DNA of 64,000 nucleotides from Ramlibacter henchirensis (GCF_004682015.1 NZ_SMLM01000004.1:124001-188000); one strand, 5' to 3'. Shown: positions 25,191 through 34,383, counted from the stretch's first letter. Numbers and translations: made by a program. Notes: a model not told the origin generated them from the sequence alone.

Positions 25191-26452
25191 TGCGACGCAC
25201 GAATTCATTCAGCCGTTTGCTGGCCCAATCCCTTCTAGCCGCGAGCGCGGCCGCAATGCCTTATGCGGCACAAGCGGCGGGAGTTTGCCCAAGCACCGCA
25301 AGTCCGTATTACACCTGCACTGACGTATCGTCAAAGTGGATGCCAATCGGTGGTGCTGGAAGTCTCGTCTATGCGGATGATCTCCACTTCCAATATGACC
25401 CACCCTTCCCGATCAACGCTTTCGGGAACACGTACAACGAGGCGTGGCTATCAACAAACGGCTACATCTACTTGGGCAATAGCGGCGCGACCGTAATTTA
25501 TACGTACACCTGGGATCTCATGGTGGACCAACAGGCGTCCCTGAGAACTGAAGTTCGCGGTTTTCCGCCGAATAGACAATGGATCGTGCAGTGGGACAAC
25601 GTCTCATTCTTTGGCTACTGGTGGGATTTTCCTAATGGCGGAGAACCACGACTATCCTTTCAAACGATATTCAACGAGAACGGGATCATTGAATATCAGT
25701 ATTTTGGTATTGATGCCGGAGCTGCGGAAACGCTGCGAGGAGTAATAGCCATTTCCCACGGGGACCAGACAGTCGGTTCCTTTCTCAGCTACGGTCAAGG
25801 CATTCCATCCAACATGGGCGTTAGATGGACGCCTGTCGTAAAAGACGCTCAGTCGCCATCGATCACGATTACGTCGCCAGCGAATGGGGCCAGTTACCTG
25901 CTAGCTGGATCCGTCGCAGCAAACTACAGCTGCAGTGATGGAAATGGCACGGGAGTCGCAACTTGTGCGGGGCCGGTAGGCAATGGAGCCGCAGTAGATA
26001 CCGCCACTGTTGGCTCCAAATCTTTCAGTGTAAGCGCGAGCGACTACGCGGGCAACACCACCCTTCTGACATCTGCTTACGGCGTCCTCTATAACTTCAG
26101 CGGGTTCTTCGCTCCAGTCGATAGGAGTACGGGTCAGCAACGCAATATGAATTCCACAAGAGCCGGGCAATCCGTTCCGGTGAAGTTCTCGTTGAGCGGT
26201 AACCAGGGCATGGACATCTTCCAACAAGGCGGACCCGCGTCCAAGAACGTGTCTTGCAACGAGACGACAAGCGAAGCTCCGGTGGAAGAAGTCGCAACGC
26301 CGGGTTCTAGCGGACTCGCGTACGACCCGACAACCGATCGCTACACGCTGGTGTGGAAGACGGACAATTCTTGGGCCGGCACTTGTCGAATCTTGACGCT
26401 CAAGCTGAAGGATGGATCGGAACACAACGCCTATTTCCGCTTCACGAAATAA
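25190..26452 (+). CDS. Secreted protein with C-terminal PxKF-type domain
   Basis: A signal peptide (to about residue 30, cut near AQA-AG) is followed by a beta-rich domain with FGNTYNEAWLSTNGYIYLGN, similar in style to nidogen-like (NIDO) extracellular domains. Next is an Ig/HYR-like segment (about 225-300, with SPSITITSPANGASY and the paired-Cys CSDGNGTGVATC). The C-terminus GQSVPVKFSLSGNQGMDIF ... YTLVWKT ... CRILTLKLKDGS ... YFRF is the PxKF domain seen in many secreted bacterial proteins. It is coupled to the small lipoprotein upstream. Likely extracellular or surface-associated; ligand unknown. Confidence 0.75.
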   Translation: MRRTNSFSRLLAQSLLAASAAAMPYAAQAAGVCPSTASPYYTCTDVSSKWMPIGGAGSLVYADDLHFQYDPPFPINAFGNTYNEAWLSTNGYIYLGNSGATVIYTYTWDLMVDQQASLRTEVRGFPPNRQWIVQWDNVSFFGYWWDFPNGGEPRLSFQTIFNENGIIEYQYFGIDAGAAETLRGVIAISHGDQTVGSFLSYGQGIPSNMGVRWTPVVKDAQSPSITITSPANGASYLLAGSVAANYSCSDGNGTGVATCAGPVGNGAAVDTATVGSKSFSVSASDYAGNTTLLTSAYGVLYNFSGFFAPVDRSTGQQRNMNSTRAGQSVPVKFSLSGNQGMDIFQQGGPASKNVSCNETTSEAPVEEVATPGSSGLAYDPTTDRYTLVWKTDNSWAGTCRILTLKLKDGSEHNAYFRFTK

Positions 26453-26841
26453 GCCTCGGCCACCGGTTCAGATCGGCTGGCGCAGCGCGCCGTCACGAGG
26501 CGGTCTTCCGCCTTATTCGCCTCGGCTTTAGGGGGGCGTCTCTCTGCACGTGCGTCTCATCAGGCCCAAGTCCGAGAGCCTAGCGTCAAGCCTGCGTTCT
26601 GGCCAACGAAGTGGCTGGCCCTCCCACGTGTGAGACATTCAGCGAGCCTGGTTTGACCGCACCTGCGGCGTTACTTGGCTGTGTGGATCCAGATTTGCTT
26701 GTGTAGCCGCCCCCGTGCGTTAGAGACGTTTGATCTCCTCTGGAGTCCTATCCTGCGGAGTGTCAATCCGTCGGTCCAGGATGTCCGCTACCGACCCGAA
26801 GCAGCCTTACGTCTTCCACAGGCGCTCGGACGAGCTAACTC
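26453..26841. other. Intergenic, about 390 bases with one hairpin element
   Basis: This gap between convergent genes has no convincing gene. It contains the anticodon-arm-like element at 26756-26798. Confidence 0.4.
26756..26798 (+). repeat. Anticodon-arm-like hairpin element, copy 4
   Basis: CGGA-GTGTCAA-TCCG (26756-26770), then TCGGTCCAGG and ATGTCCGCTACCGACCC. The order hairpin, CGGTCC, ATGTCNGC, CGACC is shared with copy 3. Confidence 0.45.
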
Positions 26842-27453
26842 CTAGGTGGTCGCCGCCATATTCAGCTTCGGGAAAAACACTCGCCCATTAACGATGGCCA
26901 TCTCACCGTCAGCCTCCAGCCGCTCCAAGACTCCGGTGACCTCGCCATCGGACAACTGCTTGTTGAACAGGGCGGCCACTGCGCTGCGAAGTGCTTTTTC
27001 CGAACGCGGCTTGGGAGCGCCCGAACCATGAAGTTTCGCCAAGACGAGCGCCGCCCGGTCTTGTGGTGACTTGGCCCGCGCTGCTTTCACGGCTGGAATT
27101 GCCTCGATAGCCGGCCAGCGCGCGGAGAAGATATTGTGCTCTTTGAGATGCTCAATCAGTGGGCCGAATCCACCGTCCTTGGAAATGATGTGGAAGAAGG
27201 CACCAGGATCGGCTGCGGCCAGCTTTCCGATGTAGTAGGCGATGTGGAAGTCGAGGGCATTGCGGCCTACCCCGGAGATCTTCACAAACTCGGCGCGGTC
27301 GCCAAGCCTGTGAATTCGATCGGCGACTTCAAACGGCAGCTTCTTCTGAGTGGCCCCGACAAAAACCAGCACTCTGAAGTAGACCGGCGTGAGCAGATCA
27401 AAGGACTCCGGCTGGACGCTTTCCCAATCAACCATGACGATGTTGGTTCGCAT
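26842..27453 (-). CDS. PIN-like domain protein
   Basis: The 203-residue protein has the layout of a PIN-like (PIN_7 type) ribonuclease: first acidic residue in MVDWESVQ (residue 9), NALDFHIAYYIGKLAA (about 65-80), and SKDGGFGPLIEHLKEH (about 91-106) with the third acidic position. The last 60 residues form a helical, winged-helix-like tail. PIN domains cleave RNA; this subgroup has no known substrate. No antitoxin-like partner is adjacent, which argues against a simple VapBC pair. Confidence 0.75.
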   Translation of the reverse strand: MRTNIVMVDWESVQPESFDLLTPVYFRVLVFVGATQKKLPFEVADRIHRLGDRAEFVKISGVGRNALDFHIAYYIGKLAAADPGAFFHIISKDGGFGPLIEHLKEHNIFSARWPAIEAIPAVKAARAKSPQDRAALVLAKLHGSGAPKPRSEKALRSAVAALFNKQLSDGEVTGVLERLEADGEMAIVNGRVFFPKLNMAATT

Positions 27454-27520
27454 CGAGCTCAGACGTTAGCCCGCCCGCCCCACGCAGAGGCTGCAACTCC
27501 GTTGCACTGGGCCCCCATCA

Positions 27521-27929
27521 TCACTGGCAGCGAATCTCAAACTGCCGGTCACGTGCCTGCTTGCGCTCCGATCGGATCCAGTCGTGCATCTGGGCACCTT
27601 GGGGGCTGCCGTGCCATGGCATCCAGATGTGCCACTCGCGCATCGAGCGATTTGCATTCGCTCTGCCGCGCAGCATGGACGTTAACTTCGTTCGACACCA
27701 CGCGATGCTGCGGTTGGCGATTAACGTTCCGCTGCTGCTCCGCTAAGGCAACCTGCTGATCCCAAGGAATTCCGTCGGGAACACTCACGATGCTCTCTAT
27801 GAGCGCGTTATGTTGATTGCAGTGCGCCTGTGCCCAGAACGTTCCGCCGTTGTAGGCTTTGCACAGATAGATAGAACCAGAATGCGCTGCGGCCATTGGC
27901 AGCAGAAGCAAGAGCCCATAAAACCTCAT
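27521..27929 (-). pseudogene. Secreted DUF4124-like protein with C-terminal frameshift
   Basis: A signal peptide (MRFYGLLLLLPMAAAHSGSI) leads into a short Cys-containing domain and ECKSLDARVAHLDAMARQP, a block common in Burkholderiales periplasmic proteins. The frame then stops early at 27549. After a run of five C bases (about 27596-27606, reverse strand) the next frame continues AQMHDWIRSERKQARDRQFE and ends at TGA 27521-27523, the family's usual tail. A one-base indel in the homopolymer, real or a sequencing error, explains this. Confidence 0.65.
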
Positions 27930-28003
27930 ACGCCCTCCCTGAGCCCAACTCTACAGCAGCTTGGAGAGCCTGTGACAAAGCGCCAGCCAGGACCGCTTCT
28001 GCC

Positions 28004-28041
28004 CGAAAGCGGACTTAGGAGCCGACGGACTCGCAATCCGT
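28004..28041 (-). repeat. Anticodon-arm-like hairpin element, copy 5 (inverted)
   Basis: CGAAAGCGGAC (28004-28014) followed by the hairpin ACGGA-CTCGCAA-TCCGT (28025-28041) with a seven-base loop. Order and strand match copy 2. Confidence 0.5.
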
Positions 28042-28097
28042 GATAAAGCAAGCCCCCACACGGCTTCTCTCAAGCCTCTCCGCTTAGCTGCTCGTGG

Positions 28098-28484
28098 CTA
28101 GTCCACAAGCATGACCTCGCTAACGGTCGGACGACCGCCACCTGTAGCATCGCATCTGCCGTCTAGGTGGACGTTCACCAGCTTGCCCGTCGATTTCGCG
28201 GTTAGCAAGACCGCAAGCACCATTCGAGCATTCGCGGCGGACTTGATGATCCAGAAGTCATTCGCAGCGCAGGCAGAAGCGATGTTGAAGTTTCGCGGAG
28301 CGAAGGTGACATCACCGCTGCTGGCCACAACGCGGATCGACCCAGGATCAACCCCATTCACCCAACCGGCAGTGCTGACCAGCGGTGTTAGCAGCAGCGA
28401 GCCAGCAACTGCCGAACGGACTGCAGAACCCAATATCGGCCCGCGCCGATTCAGTCGCAACACACCTTCTTTGACGCGGCTCAA
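28098..28484 (-). CDS. Small secreted hypothetical protein
   Basis: A 128-residue product with an N-terminal hydrophobic stretch (AVRSAVAGSLLLTPLVSTAG) that should act as a signal peptide. The mature part carries ACAANDFWIIKSAANARMVL and LDGRCDATGGGRPTVSEVML, which recall small periplasmic proteins of unknown function with one disulphide. The TTG start overlaps the stop of the upstream M48 protease gene (TTGA), so they are coupled. An internal start is possible. Confidence 0.6.
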   Translation of the reverse strand: MSRVKEGVLRLNRRGPILGSAVRSAVAGSLLLTPLVSTAGWVNGVDPGSIRVVASSGDVTFAPRNFNIASACAANDFWIIKSAANARMVLAVLLTAKSTGKLVNVHLDGRCDATGGGRPTVSEVMLVD

Positions 28485-29722
28485 CGCGTCACCCGCTCCA
28501 CAAGAGCGTTGTCAGCCATGCTGGAGGGGCAATTGCCGGCCGTGCTCTGGATGCGCCTGACGACGTACTCACCGTCGCCCGGCACTTTGAACGTGTCGCC
28601 CACACGTCGACCCTTCTGCACGCACATTGAAACCTCGGCCGCACCCCCCGCACCCGGCGCGGCCGACGAGGTGCCGGCAAAGGCCGTTCCATCTTTTTTC
28701 GTGGGAATGAGTGCAGAGCCGCTCGCAGCTTTTACCTTGATCTCTTTGACGGCCTCTTCAAGGGCCACCATTCGGTAAGACGTCGAGGGGTGCGACGCGG
28801 AGTGAGTGCCCTTGATGTTGCCCGGGTTCGCGGCCGCCATGCGACGCCAGAACTTCGGCGCGTCGTCTATCGCATAGCCCGCCGCGGCCATCATGTACAG
28901 CCCCACGTAGTCGGCCTCTGCCTCAAACTCCTGGGAATACGCGCTAGCTGCGGCCTGAGCGAAGTTCGCTTGGTTGTAAGCGCCTCGCGTCAGGACGGCT
29001 AGAGCCAAGTCAGCGACGAAGCCGCCGGCCGCGTTCGCCTTCTTCGCATCGATGTGGCGCATCGTGTTGTGAGCCAACTCGTGGCCAACGACCAGGGCTA
29101 ATTCTTCGTCAGTGCGGGCGAAGTTCATCATGCCGCGGGTAATCATGATCCGCTCACCGTCTGCAAACGCGTTCAGGATTTGCTGAGGGGCAAGCACTGC
29201 AGGGTAGTCGCAAGCCGGCACAGGCTTCACTTCAAACTTCAGTTCTTCCACCCCCCGGCGCACTACCAAGGGCATCGGATCCTGAGCTTTCATCGTCCTG
29301 CGCTTCTCTGCGAGCGCTTTCGTGTCGGAAGTAGGAGTGCCGTAGATGGAGAGCACCCTGTCGCCAGGTCGAAGCCCGGCCGCCTCGGCTGGACTTCCCG
29401 GGACCAAGAACAAGACGGTGGGGACTTCGCTCGTACCGTAGAGACGCACCATGGAGCCGGCCAACTCACCCTTAGGGGTAGTCGCCAGTTCAGCGCCCCA
29501 CGCGGGTCCCACCTTGGGGCACATGGCCACGCCCTTAGTACTGAGACGCCAATGAACTTCGCGCAGGCGCTTCGTCTCGGAGATCAGTTCCTCCGCCACG
29601 ATGTCGAGCTGCTTCTGAGCCTCGGTCGCGGTCTGTTCCTTGCTGACCGACACGCGCTGGGTGGTGGGGCTGGCGCACCCAGTTAGTAGGAGCGCAACTA
29701 AGACTGGCAGCACAACCCTCAT
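28481..29722 (-). CDS. M48-family metalloprotease lipoprotein with PDZ domain
   Basis: The lipobox LLLTGCAS (residues about 11-18) predicts a lipid-anchored periplasmic protein. A PDZ domain follows (about 95-165, with GSPAEAAGLRPGDRVLSIYG), then the M48 peptidase core: zinc motif GHELAHNTMRH (about 214) and the third ligand in EAEADYVGLY (about 268). This is a complete active site, as in BepA/LoiP-like quality-control proteases of the outer membrane. The C-terminus is Ala/Gly-rich and Cys-containing. It is coupled to the small secreted protein downstream. Confidence 0.9.
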   Translation of the reverse strand: MRVVLPVLVALLLTGCASPTTQRVSVSKEQTATEAQKQLDIVAEELISETKRLREVHWRLSTKGVAMCPKVGPAWGAELATTPKGELAGSMVRLYGTSEVPTVLFLVPGSPAEAAGLRPGDRVLSIYGTPTSDTKALAEKRRTMKAQDPMPLVVRRGVEELKFEVKPVPACDYPAVLAPQQILNAFADGERIMITRGMMNFARTDEELALVVGHELAHNTMRHIDAKKANAAGGFVADLALAVLTRGAYNQANFAQAAASAYSQEFEAEADYVGLYMMAAAGYAIDDAPKFWRRMAAANPGNIKGTHSASHPSTSYRMVALEEAVKEIKVKAASGSALIPTKKDGTAFAGTSSAAPGAGGAAEVSMCVQKGRRVGDTFKVPGDGEYVVRRIQSTAGNCPSSMADNALVERVTR

Positions 29723-29886
29723 GATCTCTCCCTGTTGCAGTTTGTAAGTCGATCATAGGTGGCTGGTCAGTAAGCGGCAAGCATCCCCCGCTCTTTAATA
29801 CGTCCGACCTCATCTGTTCAACGTATCCGACAGGTTCCCCCCAAGCTAGTCGCAACCTTTGGAGTGCAACCAACCGCGAGACCATC

Positions 29887-30074
29887 ATGGCCGACGACAA
29901 AACGAACGCACACGGTCGAGACCGTGAGCGCATGAACGTGAACCAGGAGCATCAAGTACGCGACTGGAGCAAGACCCTGGGAGTCAGCCCCCGAGCAGAA
30001 GAAGGCGGTTTGCCGCCGGCGGAGATCGCGTCAAGAAGGTGCGCGAGTACCTGAAGTCCGACAAGCCCCGCTGA
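29887..30074 (+). pseudogene. DUF3606 protein with two frameshifts
   Basis: The ATG at 29887 opens MADDKTNAHGRDRERMNVNQ then EHQVRDWSKTLGVSP, the DUF3606 start. An extra C in CAGCCCCC (near 29992) breaks the frame; the expected EQKKAV follows in the next frame. A second extra base near 30012 is needed to reach AGGDRVKKVREYLKSDKPR and the TGA at 30072. Removing both restores a 61-residue protein of normal family length. DUF3606 proteins are short, unstudied and common in Proteobacteria. It is probably dead. Confidence 0.7.
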
Positions 30075-30260
30075 CCGAGTCTCGCGGGCGCCTGACACGG
30101 TGCAGCCGACTAGTCTCAGAATAACTAGTTCGTTAGTTCACGGAACGTCCGCCGCTCGTCGCGGAAGCAACGGTAGCGCTGACGCCGACGGCGTAACGGC
30201 GCATCATGCATTTGCTGTACCGCCCCCCGCGCGGCTCGCGGGGTGTTCTGGGAGAGGCAA

Positions 30261-30605
30261 ATGCGATCCACTCTTGCGGCCCTGCTCTTCGCCGCATCGT
30301 TCGGTGCTCAGGCGATGTGCGTCGGCACCCCGAACTTCCAGAGCTGCACCGACAGCTCCGGCAACTCGTACACCGTAAACCGATTCGGCAATACGACCAT
30401 GATGCAGGGGTCGAATCCGAACGGTTCACAGTGGAACCAAACCAGCCAGACCTACGGCAATACGACGTTCCACAACGGGACCGCTGCCAACGGCAACAAC
30501 TGGAACGGCACGACGACGAGCATTGGGAACACGCAAATCCACCAAGGCACCGACAGCAGAGGCCGGCCTTATCAGCGGACGTGTGGCCCATTCGGCTGCC
30601 ACTGA
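30261..30605 (+). CDS. Secreted Asn/Thr/Gly-rich small protein
   Basis: A 114-residue protein with a signal peptide (MRSTLAALLFAASFGAQAMC) and a mature part rich in Asn, Gly and Thr. Repeats such as YGNTTFHNGTAANGNNWNGT and IGNTQIHQGTDSRGRPY are about 30 residues apart and recall beta-strand-turn units. The start at 30261 has GGGAGAGG just upstream. I know similar unnamed secreted proteins in Burkholderiales but no function. No partner gene is evident. Confidence 0.62.
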   Translation: MRSTLAALLFAASFGAQAMCVGTPNFQSCTDSSGNSYTVNRFGNTTMMQGSNPNGSQWNQTSQTYGNTTFHNGTAANGNNWNGTTTSIGNTQIHQGTDSRGRPYQRTCGPFGCH

Positions 30606-30627
30606 CCCGCGGCACCTGCTTCTGAGG

Positions 30628-31077
30628 TTATCGAAGCCCGCTGGGTTTCAAGCGCTGAGAAGCCCGCCAGTCCGAGGGCGCAAGTGGCTCAGGGTCGTCC
30701 CAAAGCCCGGCGCGACTAGCGCGCGCGCCCTCCTCTAGCCGCTTGATCTCGGGGTCGGTCAGGTAGCGCGTGAACGCCCACGCCATGCCTTGCCGCACCT
30801 GCTCGGAGCTGGCGTCTTTCCCGCGGCATTCCAGACGCGCCACGGTGCGCCCGTAGCCGTCGCGCGCCAGTGGCTTGATGGTTGCCCAGACGCCGAAGCA
30901 CAGCACGCTCAGAGCGGCCTTGGAGCGCTTCCCGTAGGCCTGCGCACTCTCCGGCGCATCGATCTCCGCCAGCCGCACGGAAACCTGTTGGGAGGCGCCA
31001 GGCTCGCCGCAGCGAGCCTTGACGGTGTCGCCGTCGCTGATCGCGACAATCAAGCAGATGGCAGCCGCAGCAATCAA
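30628..31077 (-). CDS. Secreted thermonuclease-like (SNc) nuclease
   Basis: The staphylococcal-nuclease fold is clear: SDGDTVKARC, VRLAEIDAPESAQAYGKRSK, KPLARDGYGRTVARL and a helix with GMAWAFTRYL. The Arg-Glu-Arg type active-site positions occur in 'VRLAEIDAPE' and 'RDGYGRTVAR'. A hydrophobic start (MIAAAAICLIVAISDG) suggests export. Substrate would be DNA/RNA in the periplasm or medium. The TTG start overlaps the stop of the upstream membrane protein gene, giving a coupled pair. Confidence 0.88.
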   Translation of the reverse strand: MIAAAAICLIVAISDGDTVKARCGEPGASQQVSVRLAEIDAPESAQAYGKRSKAALSVLCFGVWATIKPLARDGYGRTVARLECRGKDASSEQVRQGMAWAFTRYLTDPEIKRLEEGARASRAGLWDDPEPLAPSDWRASQRLKPSGLR

Positions 31078-31532
31078 TCCAAGCCCAAACCGGTTCTAGC
31101 TTCTGCCAGGCACCTCTCCTGAGACTCCTTGAGTCGACTATTCAGGTAATTCGCCTGCGATGTCGACAACGAGCACTCGTCAGACTGTTCTTGCTGGCCG
31201 TACATCTTCTCGCAATGGCTTTTTCCAAGGTACGGGTTCCCTGCAACCAGCGGATCCCGAAGGCAGTGCTGATATTCAGTCTTGTTCCTGCTCGCCTTTA
31301 GCTTGCACGCGTTTGCCCAATCCATGTCGTAGATAGCGCGGGCACTACGATTGCAGCGCTCATAGGCCGCTCGGCGTGCGGCTGCGGCTTGCTCCTTCTG
31401 GTGCTCGGCCGCCGCCTCCTTTTCAGACTTCGCGCGCTCGACGCCCGGCAAGAAGACAACGTAGTGATAGAAGACCCCGCCTCCACCCATTAGCGCGCCA
31501 GCGATGACGGATGCTTTCACGAACTTATCCAC
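31074..31532 (-). CDS. Membrane-anchored Cys-rich hypothetical protein
   Basis: An N-terminal transmembrane helix (VIAGALMGGGGVFYHYVVFL) is followed by a charged Ala/Glu/Lys coiled coil (about 35-58) and a domain with six cysteines (YERCNRSAR, ANACKLK, QHCLRD, SHCEKM, DECSLS, ERCLAE) that probably forms disulphides in the periplasm. I do not recognise a family. The coupling to the nuclease gene downstream suggests a shared function such as anchoring or protection, which is inference only. Confidence 0.62.
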   Translation of the reverse strand: MDKFVKASVIAGALMGGGGVFYHYVVFLPGVERAKSEKEAAAEHQKEQAAAARRAAYERCNRSARAIYDMDWANACKLKASRNKTEYQHCLRDPLVAGNPYLGKSHCEKMYGQQEQSDECSLSTSQANYLNSRLKESQERCLAEARTGLGLD

Positions 31533-31589
31533 GGCAACCCCTCCTCAGTCCGCAAGGTAACTCAAGGCCGCCGAATGGCGCAATTGGGT

Positions 31590-32480
31590 GGTCTGCCCTA
31601 CTTGACCGCTGGAGCCTGTTCGCTGCGGCATCTTCCTTGAAGACGATTCCCGCCTGCTCCAGCAGCGACGCCTCCAACTTTTCGTGATACATGCGAAGCA
31701 AGTCCACCGGACGCCGGATGCAGTTCTGCTCCCGAACGCCTTGCGGCGCGTGCCCTGAATCTGCATCGCCACGCCCGCCGGGATCTCGACCCACTCGGAG
31801 AAGGTAGCGAACGAACGGCGCAGCCCCTGCAGCGTGATGCGCGGCAACTCCGCGACACCGCAGGCGAGATCTGCGCGTCGCCAGGCTCGACCAGCCGGCC
31901 GCTCTCGCTCTTCGGGGTGGAGAACACCCACTTCTTGCGCCCAGGCAGACCCGCCAGCAGGTGCGCCGTGTAGGGAGTCTCGGGATCAGCCTGTGCCCCT
32001 CGATCTTCTCAAGGATCCGGATGATGCGGCGCTGGAAATTCACATCCTCCCATTGCAGCGCGAGCGGCCCATTTGGCCGCGGTCCGTTCAGGAGCATGAA
32101 CTGCAGGTAGGCGGAGATCACGGGGTTCGACAACTCTCGCAAACCGCTCGGAACCAGGCGCCCAGCTCCTCCTTCTGAAGAACAAGGTTCCGCTTGTCCG
32201 CCTTGCCCAGCGTCTCCCTTACACGCCTGCTCTTCGCCGCCTCCACGCTAACGAGCCCACCATAGTCCTTGTGACCCGCGCACCAGCCCAGGAAGGCCGT
32301 AGATGTCTGCCTTGTCTACCGGCTCCTAGGTGAACTGAGGTCGGGTGTGGGTGTTGTCCTCGCGGAACACCACTTCTACATGCCTTGCAGCGAGCAGACG
32401 GAAGGCGTCGATGGGCCTGGTCGGTATAGGCAGCTCCGACGCTCGACGGCGCCTGGGCGGCGACGTGCCTCAAATCAGCA
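31590..32480 (-). pseudogene. Decayed second tyrosine integrase
   Basis: Several reverse frames together read an ICE-type integrase: LGKADKRNLVLQKEELGAWF, VISAYLQFMLLNGPRPNGPL, ALQWEDVNFQ, then VFSTPKSESGRLVEPGDAQI, ITLQGLRRSFATFSEWVEIP, AGVAMQIQG and DLLRMYHEKLEASLLEQAG. These follow the order of a DUF4102/P4-type integrase, but at least four frame changes are needed and 'TGARREE' has become NGPRPNGP, losing a catalytic Arg context. It is dead and probably belonged to an older insertion merged into this island. Confidence 0.8.
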
Positions 32481-32578
32481 GCGACGGCGCGGGCAAACCT
32501 ACCGGGCCGGCACCAACTCAGATTTGCAATTGGCGGGATCGCCGTTCAGAATCCAACATCCGTAGGAGGAGATGGGAA

Positions 32579-32980
32579 ATGCGCTGCCTTGCTTGCCAGA
32601 AAGAGATCTCAATGGCCGCGAAGGTTTGTCCCTATTGCCACCGCGACACGACGGAGTCGGGACAGGCGCACGGGTCCATGATGCTTGGCGCGATCATCGG
32701 AGGGGTGATTGGCTACTTCGTGAACGGCATCTGGGGCATGTTCATCGGCATCATCGTTGGCGGCACTGCTCTGGGGATTGGCCCAATACTGAAGGCTTCA
32801 AAATCGCCAGCTCCGCCGGCGAGTGTCAGCGTCGACAGAATCGCCAATGAGCCGCCGCCCGCATCTCGCCAGCTTTCTCTGGCGCAGAGGTTGACCAGTC
32901 TCGATGAGGTCCGGGCCAAGGGTCTGATAACAGACGAGGAGTTCGCCAAGAAGAAGGCGGACATCCTCAAAAAAGCCTAA
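32579..32980 (+). CDS. Zinc-ribbon, two-TM, SHOCT-domain protein
   Basis: Three parts are visible in 133 residues: an N-terminal zinc ribbon (CLACQKEISMAAKVCPYC), two glycine-rich transmembrane helices (about 35-68, GAIIGGVIGYFVNGIWGMF and onward), and a C-terminal SHOCT domain (LTSLDEVRAKGLITDEEFAK). SHOCT modules occur in short oligomerising membrane proteins. ATG 32579 was chosen because AGGAGGAGA precedes it; the longer frame upstream is non-coding. Function unknown; the cytoplasmic ribbon could bind nucleic acid or protein. Confidence 0.78.
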   Translation: MRCLACQKEISMAAKVCPYCHRDTTESGQAHGSMMLGAIIGGVIGYFVNGIWGMFIGIIVGGTALGIGPILKASKSPAPPASVSVDRIANEPPPASRQLSLAQRLTSLDEVRAKGLITDEEFAKKKADILKKA

Positions 32981-33559
32981 AGGCGGCTGCGCAAAGTTCT
33001 ATGGAGATAACTGCGTGTCTACGACATTGCAGATACCTGGAGAGTTTGGATTCTCAAGCCGGGAGTGCCTCATTCGCACGACTGGGCCGAACTGAGCTCG
33101 GGCTTGATCGGGTGTAAGGGAAGCGACAAGGACCAGGTCCAATCAATAGTGCTGGGGGCATTGCTGGGAAAAGGCCGCCTGGTGCCGCTCGGCAAGAACA
33201 CCCCGACATTGCTGGGCCTCCGTCTGCCTCAGGATCAAGGCGTGAGATTTCGGGATTGGCTCCAAGGGCCGTGGGTGTCACGTCGACTCTTGCCACCTCT
33301 GCGCTCTGAAAGGGGCTCCCACTGTCCCTCGAGTGCCTGTGCGAGTGGTGTGTTGGTAGGACGTCTGCTCCTGGCCGATCGCGAACATCCAGCCGGCGGA
33401 CTCGCAATCCACCGGTCGAGCGCCGAGCTGCTTCGGCGCTGACCGTCGGGATGGTGCTGTTCCTTGCCGATGGCTGACTGGTCTGGTTTCTCCGGCCAAC
33501 TAGACTGATGCAGCCCCCACGGTTAACCTACTCAGGTCGAACCGAGCCAAGGGCCCACT
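32981..33559. other. Intergenic, about 580 bases with one hairpin element
   Basis: No convincing gene. A plus-strand frame at 33065-33442 is open but lacks a ribosome binding site and protein-like composition. The hairpin element at 33393-33415 lies here. Confidence 0.4.
33393..33415 (+). repeat. Anticodon-arm-like hairpin, copy 6
   Basis: CCGGCGGA-CTCGCAA-TCCACCGG, eight pairs with one mismatch and a seven-base loop, followed by TCGAGC, which recalls a tRNA T-loop. Confidence 0.5.
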
Positions 33560-34243
33560 GTGTCTTCCAAGTCCGACCGCGACAATCGTGCTAACCAGCT
33601 GAACCCGAACAACAGCGCCTATCACTTGTCACGTGGTGGTGCTGGGTGCAATGCCGACGACGAGGACGGCGGCCCATCTTGGTCGGGCTACGACCGTGCG
33701 CGGGCCGCTCAGAGTGTCTTCGCCTCGTTTGCCGCGATGAACCTGCCCCCTACCCCCGCGCGGGACTTGTGGAGGATCGAAAAACTCTTCTTCTTCGACT
33801 TGGTGGATCTAGATGGCCAGACCAGGCACTTCCAGTTCATGGGCCGGGCGTTCCACAGCATGCTGGATGCAGAAGATGTAGCCGAGAAGTGGCTGAGCGG
33901 GCTGCGTTCAGGGCTGTACGAGTACGGAGTGCCCTTGGCAATGTACCGCGCTGTTGATCCGGACTCCGGCCGTGAGTACGAGTGGATGTCCGGCCGCTAT
34001 CGGTCGGGCTCCAACATGTCAATCTTCTACCCAAATCCCGTGCAGCGGAAGAAGGTGATAAAGGCGCTCGATGCGAAATGGGAGCGCACGGGCAAAGCCG
34101 CGGTGGAACGCGTCCTGGCTGAGTGGCGCACCGTTGCGCGGATTGATCTAGGTGCGTGCACAGACAAGGAGATGCAGCTTTCCCAGGGCGGCGAGAGACG
34201 GCTAGGAGAACACGTAGAAAGCCTGCGTGTTGCGGTCCCCTGA
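33560..34243 (+). CDS. Hypothetical protein (227 aa)
   Basis: I do not recognise the family with certainty. The N-terminus SDRDNRANQLNPNNSAYHLS RGGAG recalls a set of unnamed Burkholderiales proteins whose start includes a 'NQLNPNN..Y..SRG' block. The middle (about 75-165) looks like a compact alpha/beta domain (WRIEKLFFFDLVDLDGQTRH, EYEWMSGRYRSGSNMSIFY). There is no signal peptide. The start is a GTG at 33560. It stands alone between hairpin elements 6 and 7, as a cassette-like unit. Confidence 0.6.
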   Translation: MSSKSDRDNRANQLNPNNSAYHLSRGGAGCNADDEDGGPSWSGYDRARAAQSVFASFAAMNLPPTPARDLWRIEKLFFFDLVDLDGQTRHFQFMGRAFHSMLDAEDVAEKWLSGLRSGLYEYGVPLAMYRAVDPDSGREYEWMSGRYRSGSNMSIFYPNPVQRKKVIKALDAKWERTGKAAVERVLAEWRTVARIDLGACTDKEMQLSQGGERRLGEHVESLRVAVP

Positions 34244-34383
34244 AGTCAAGACCGCCCGCAGGCGTTGTTCCCATCCGGCTGGATCCATTCAGATACCGAG
34301 CGAACGACCCGCGGTCTGAGAGTCCGGCAGCTCCAGATCGAACGCGAGACGAGCGATCGCGAATCCCCTCCACTTTCACACGC

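Noticed and set aside
26842..27453. VapC toxin of a VapBC pair
   Set aside because: The protein is longer than VapC, has a C-terminal extension, and no antitoxin-sized gene overlaps its start.
33065..33442. 125-codon plus-strand frame
   Set aside because: No ribosome binding site, composition of random GC-rich DNA, and it runs through a hairpin element.
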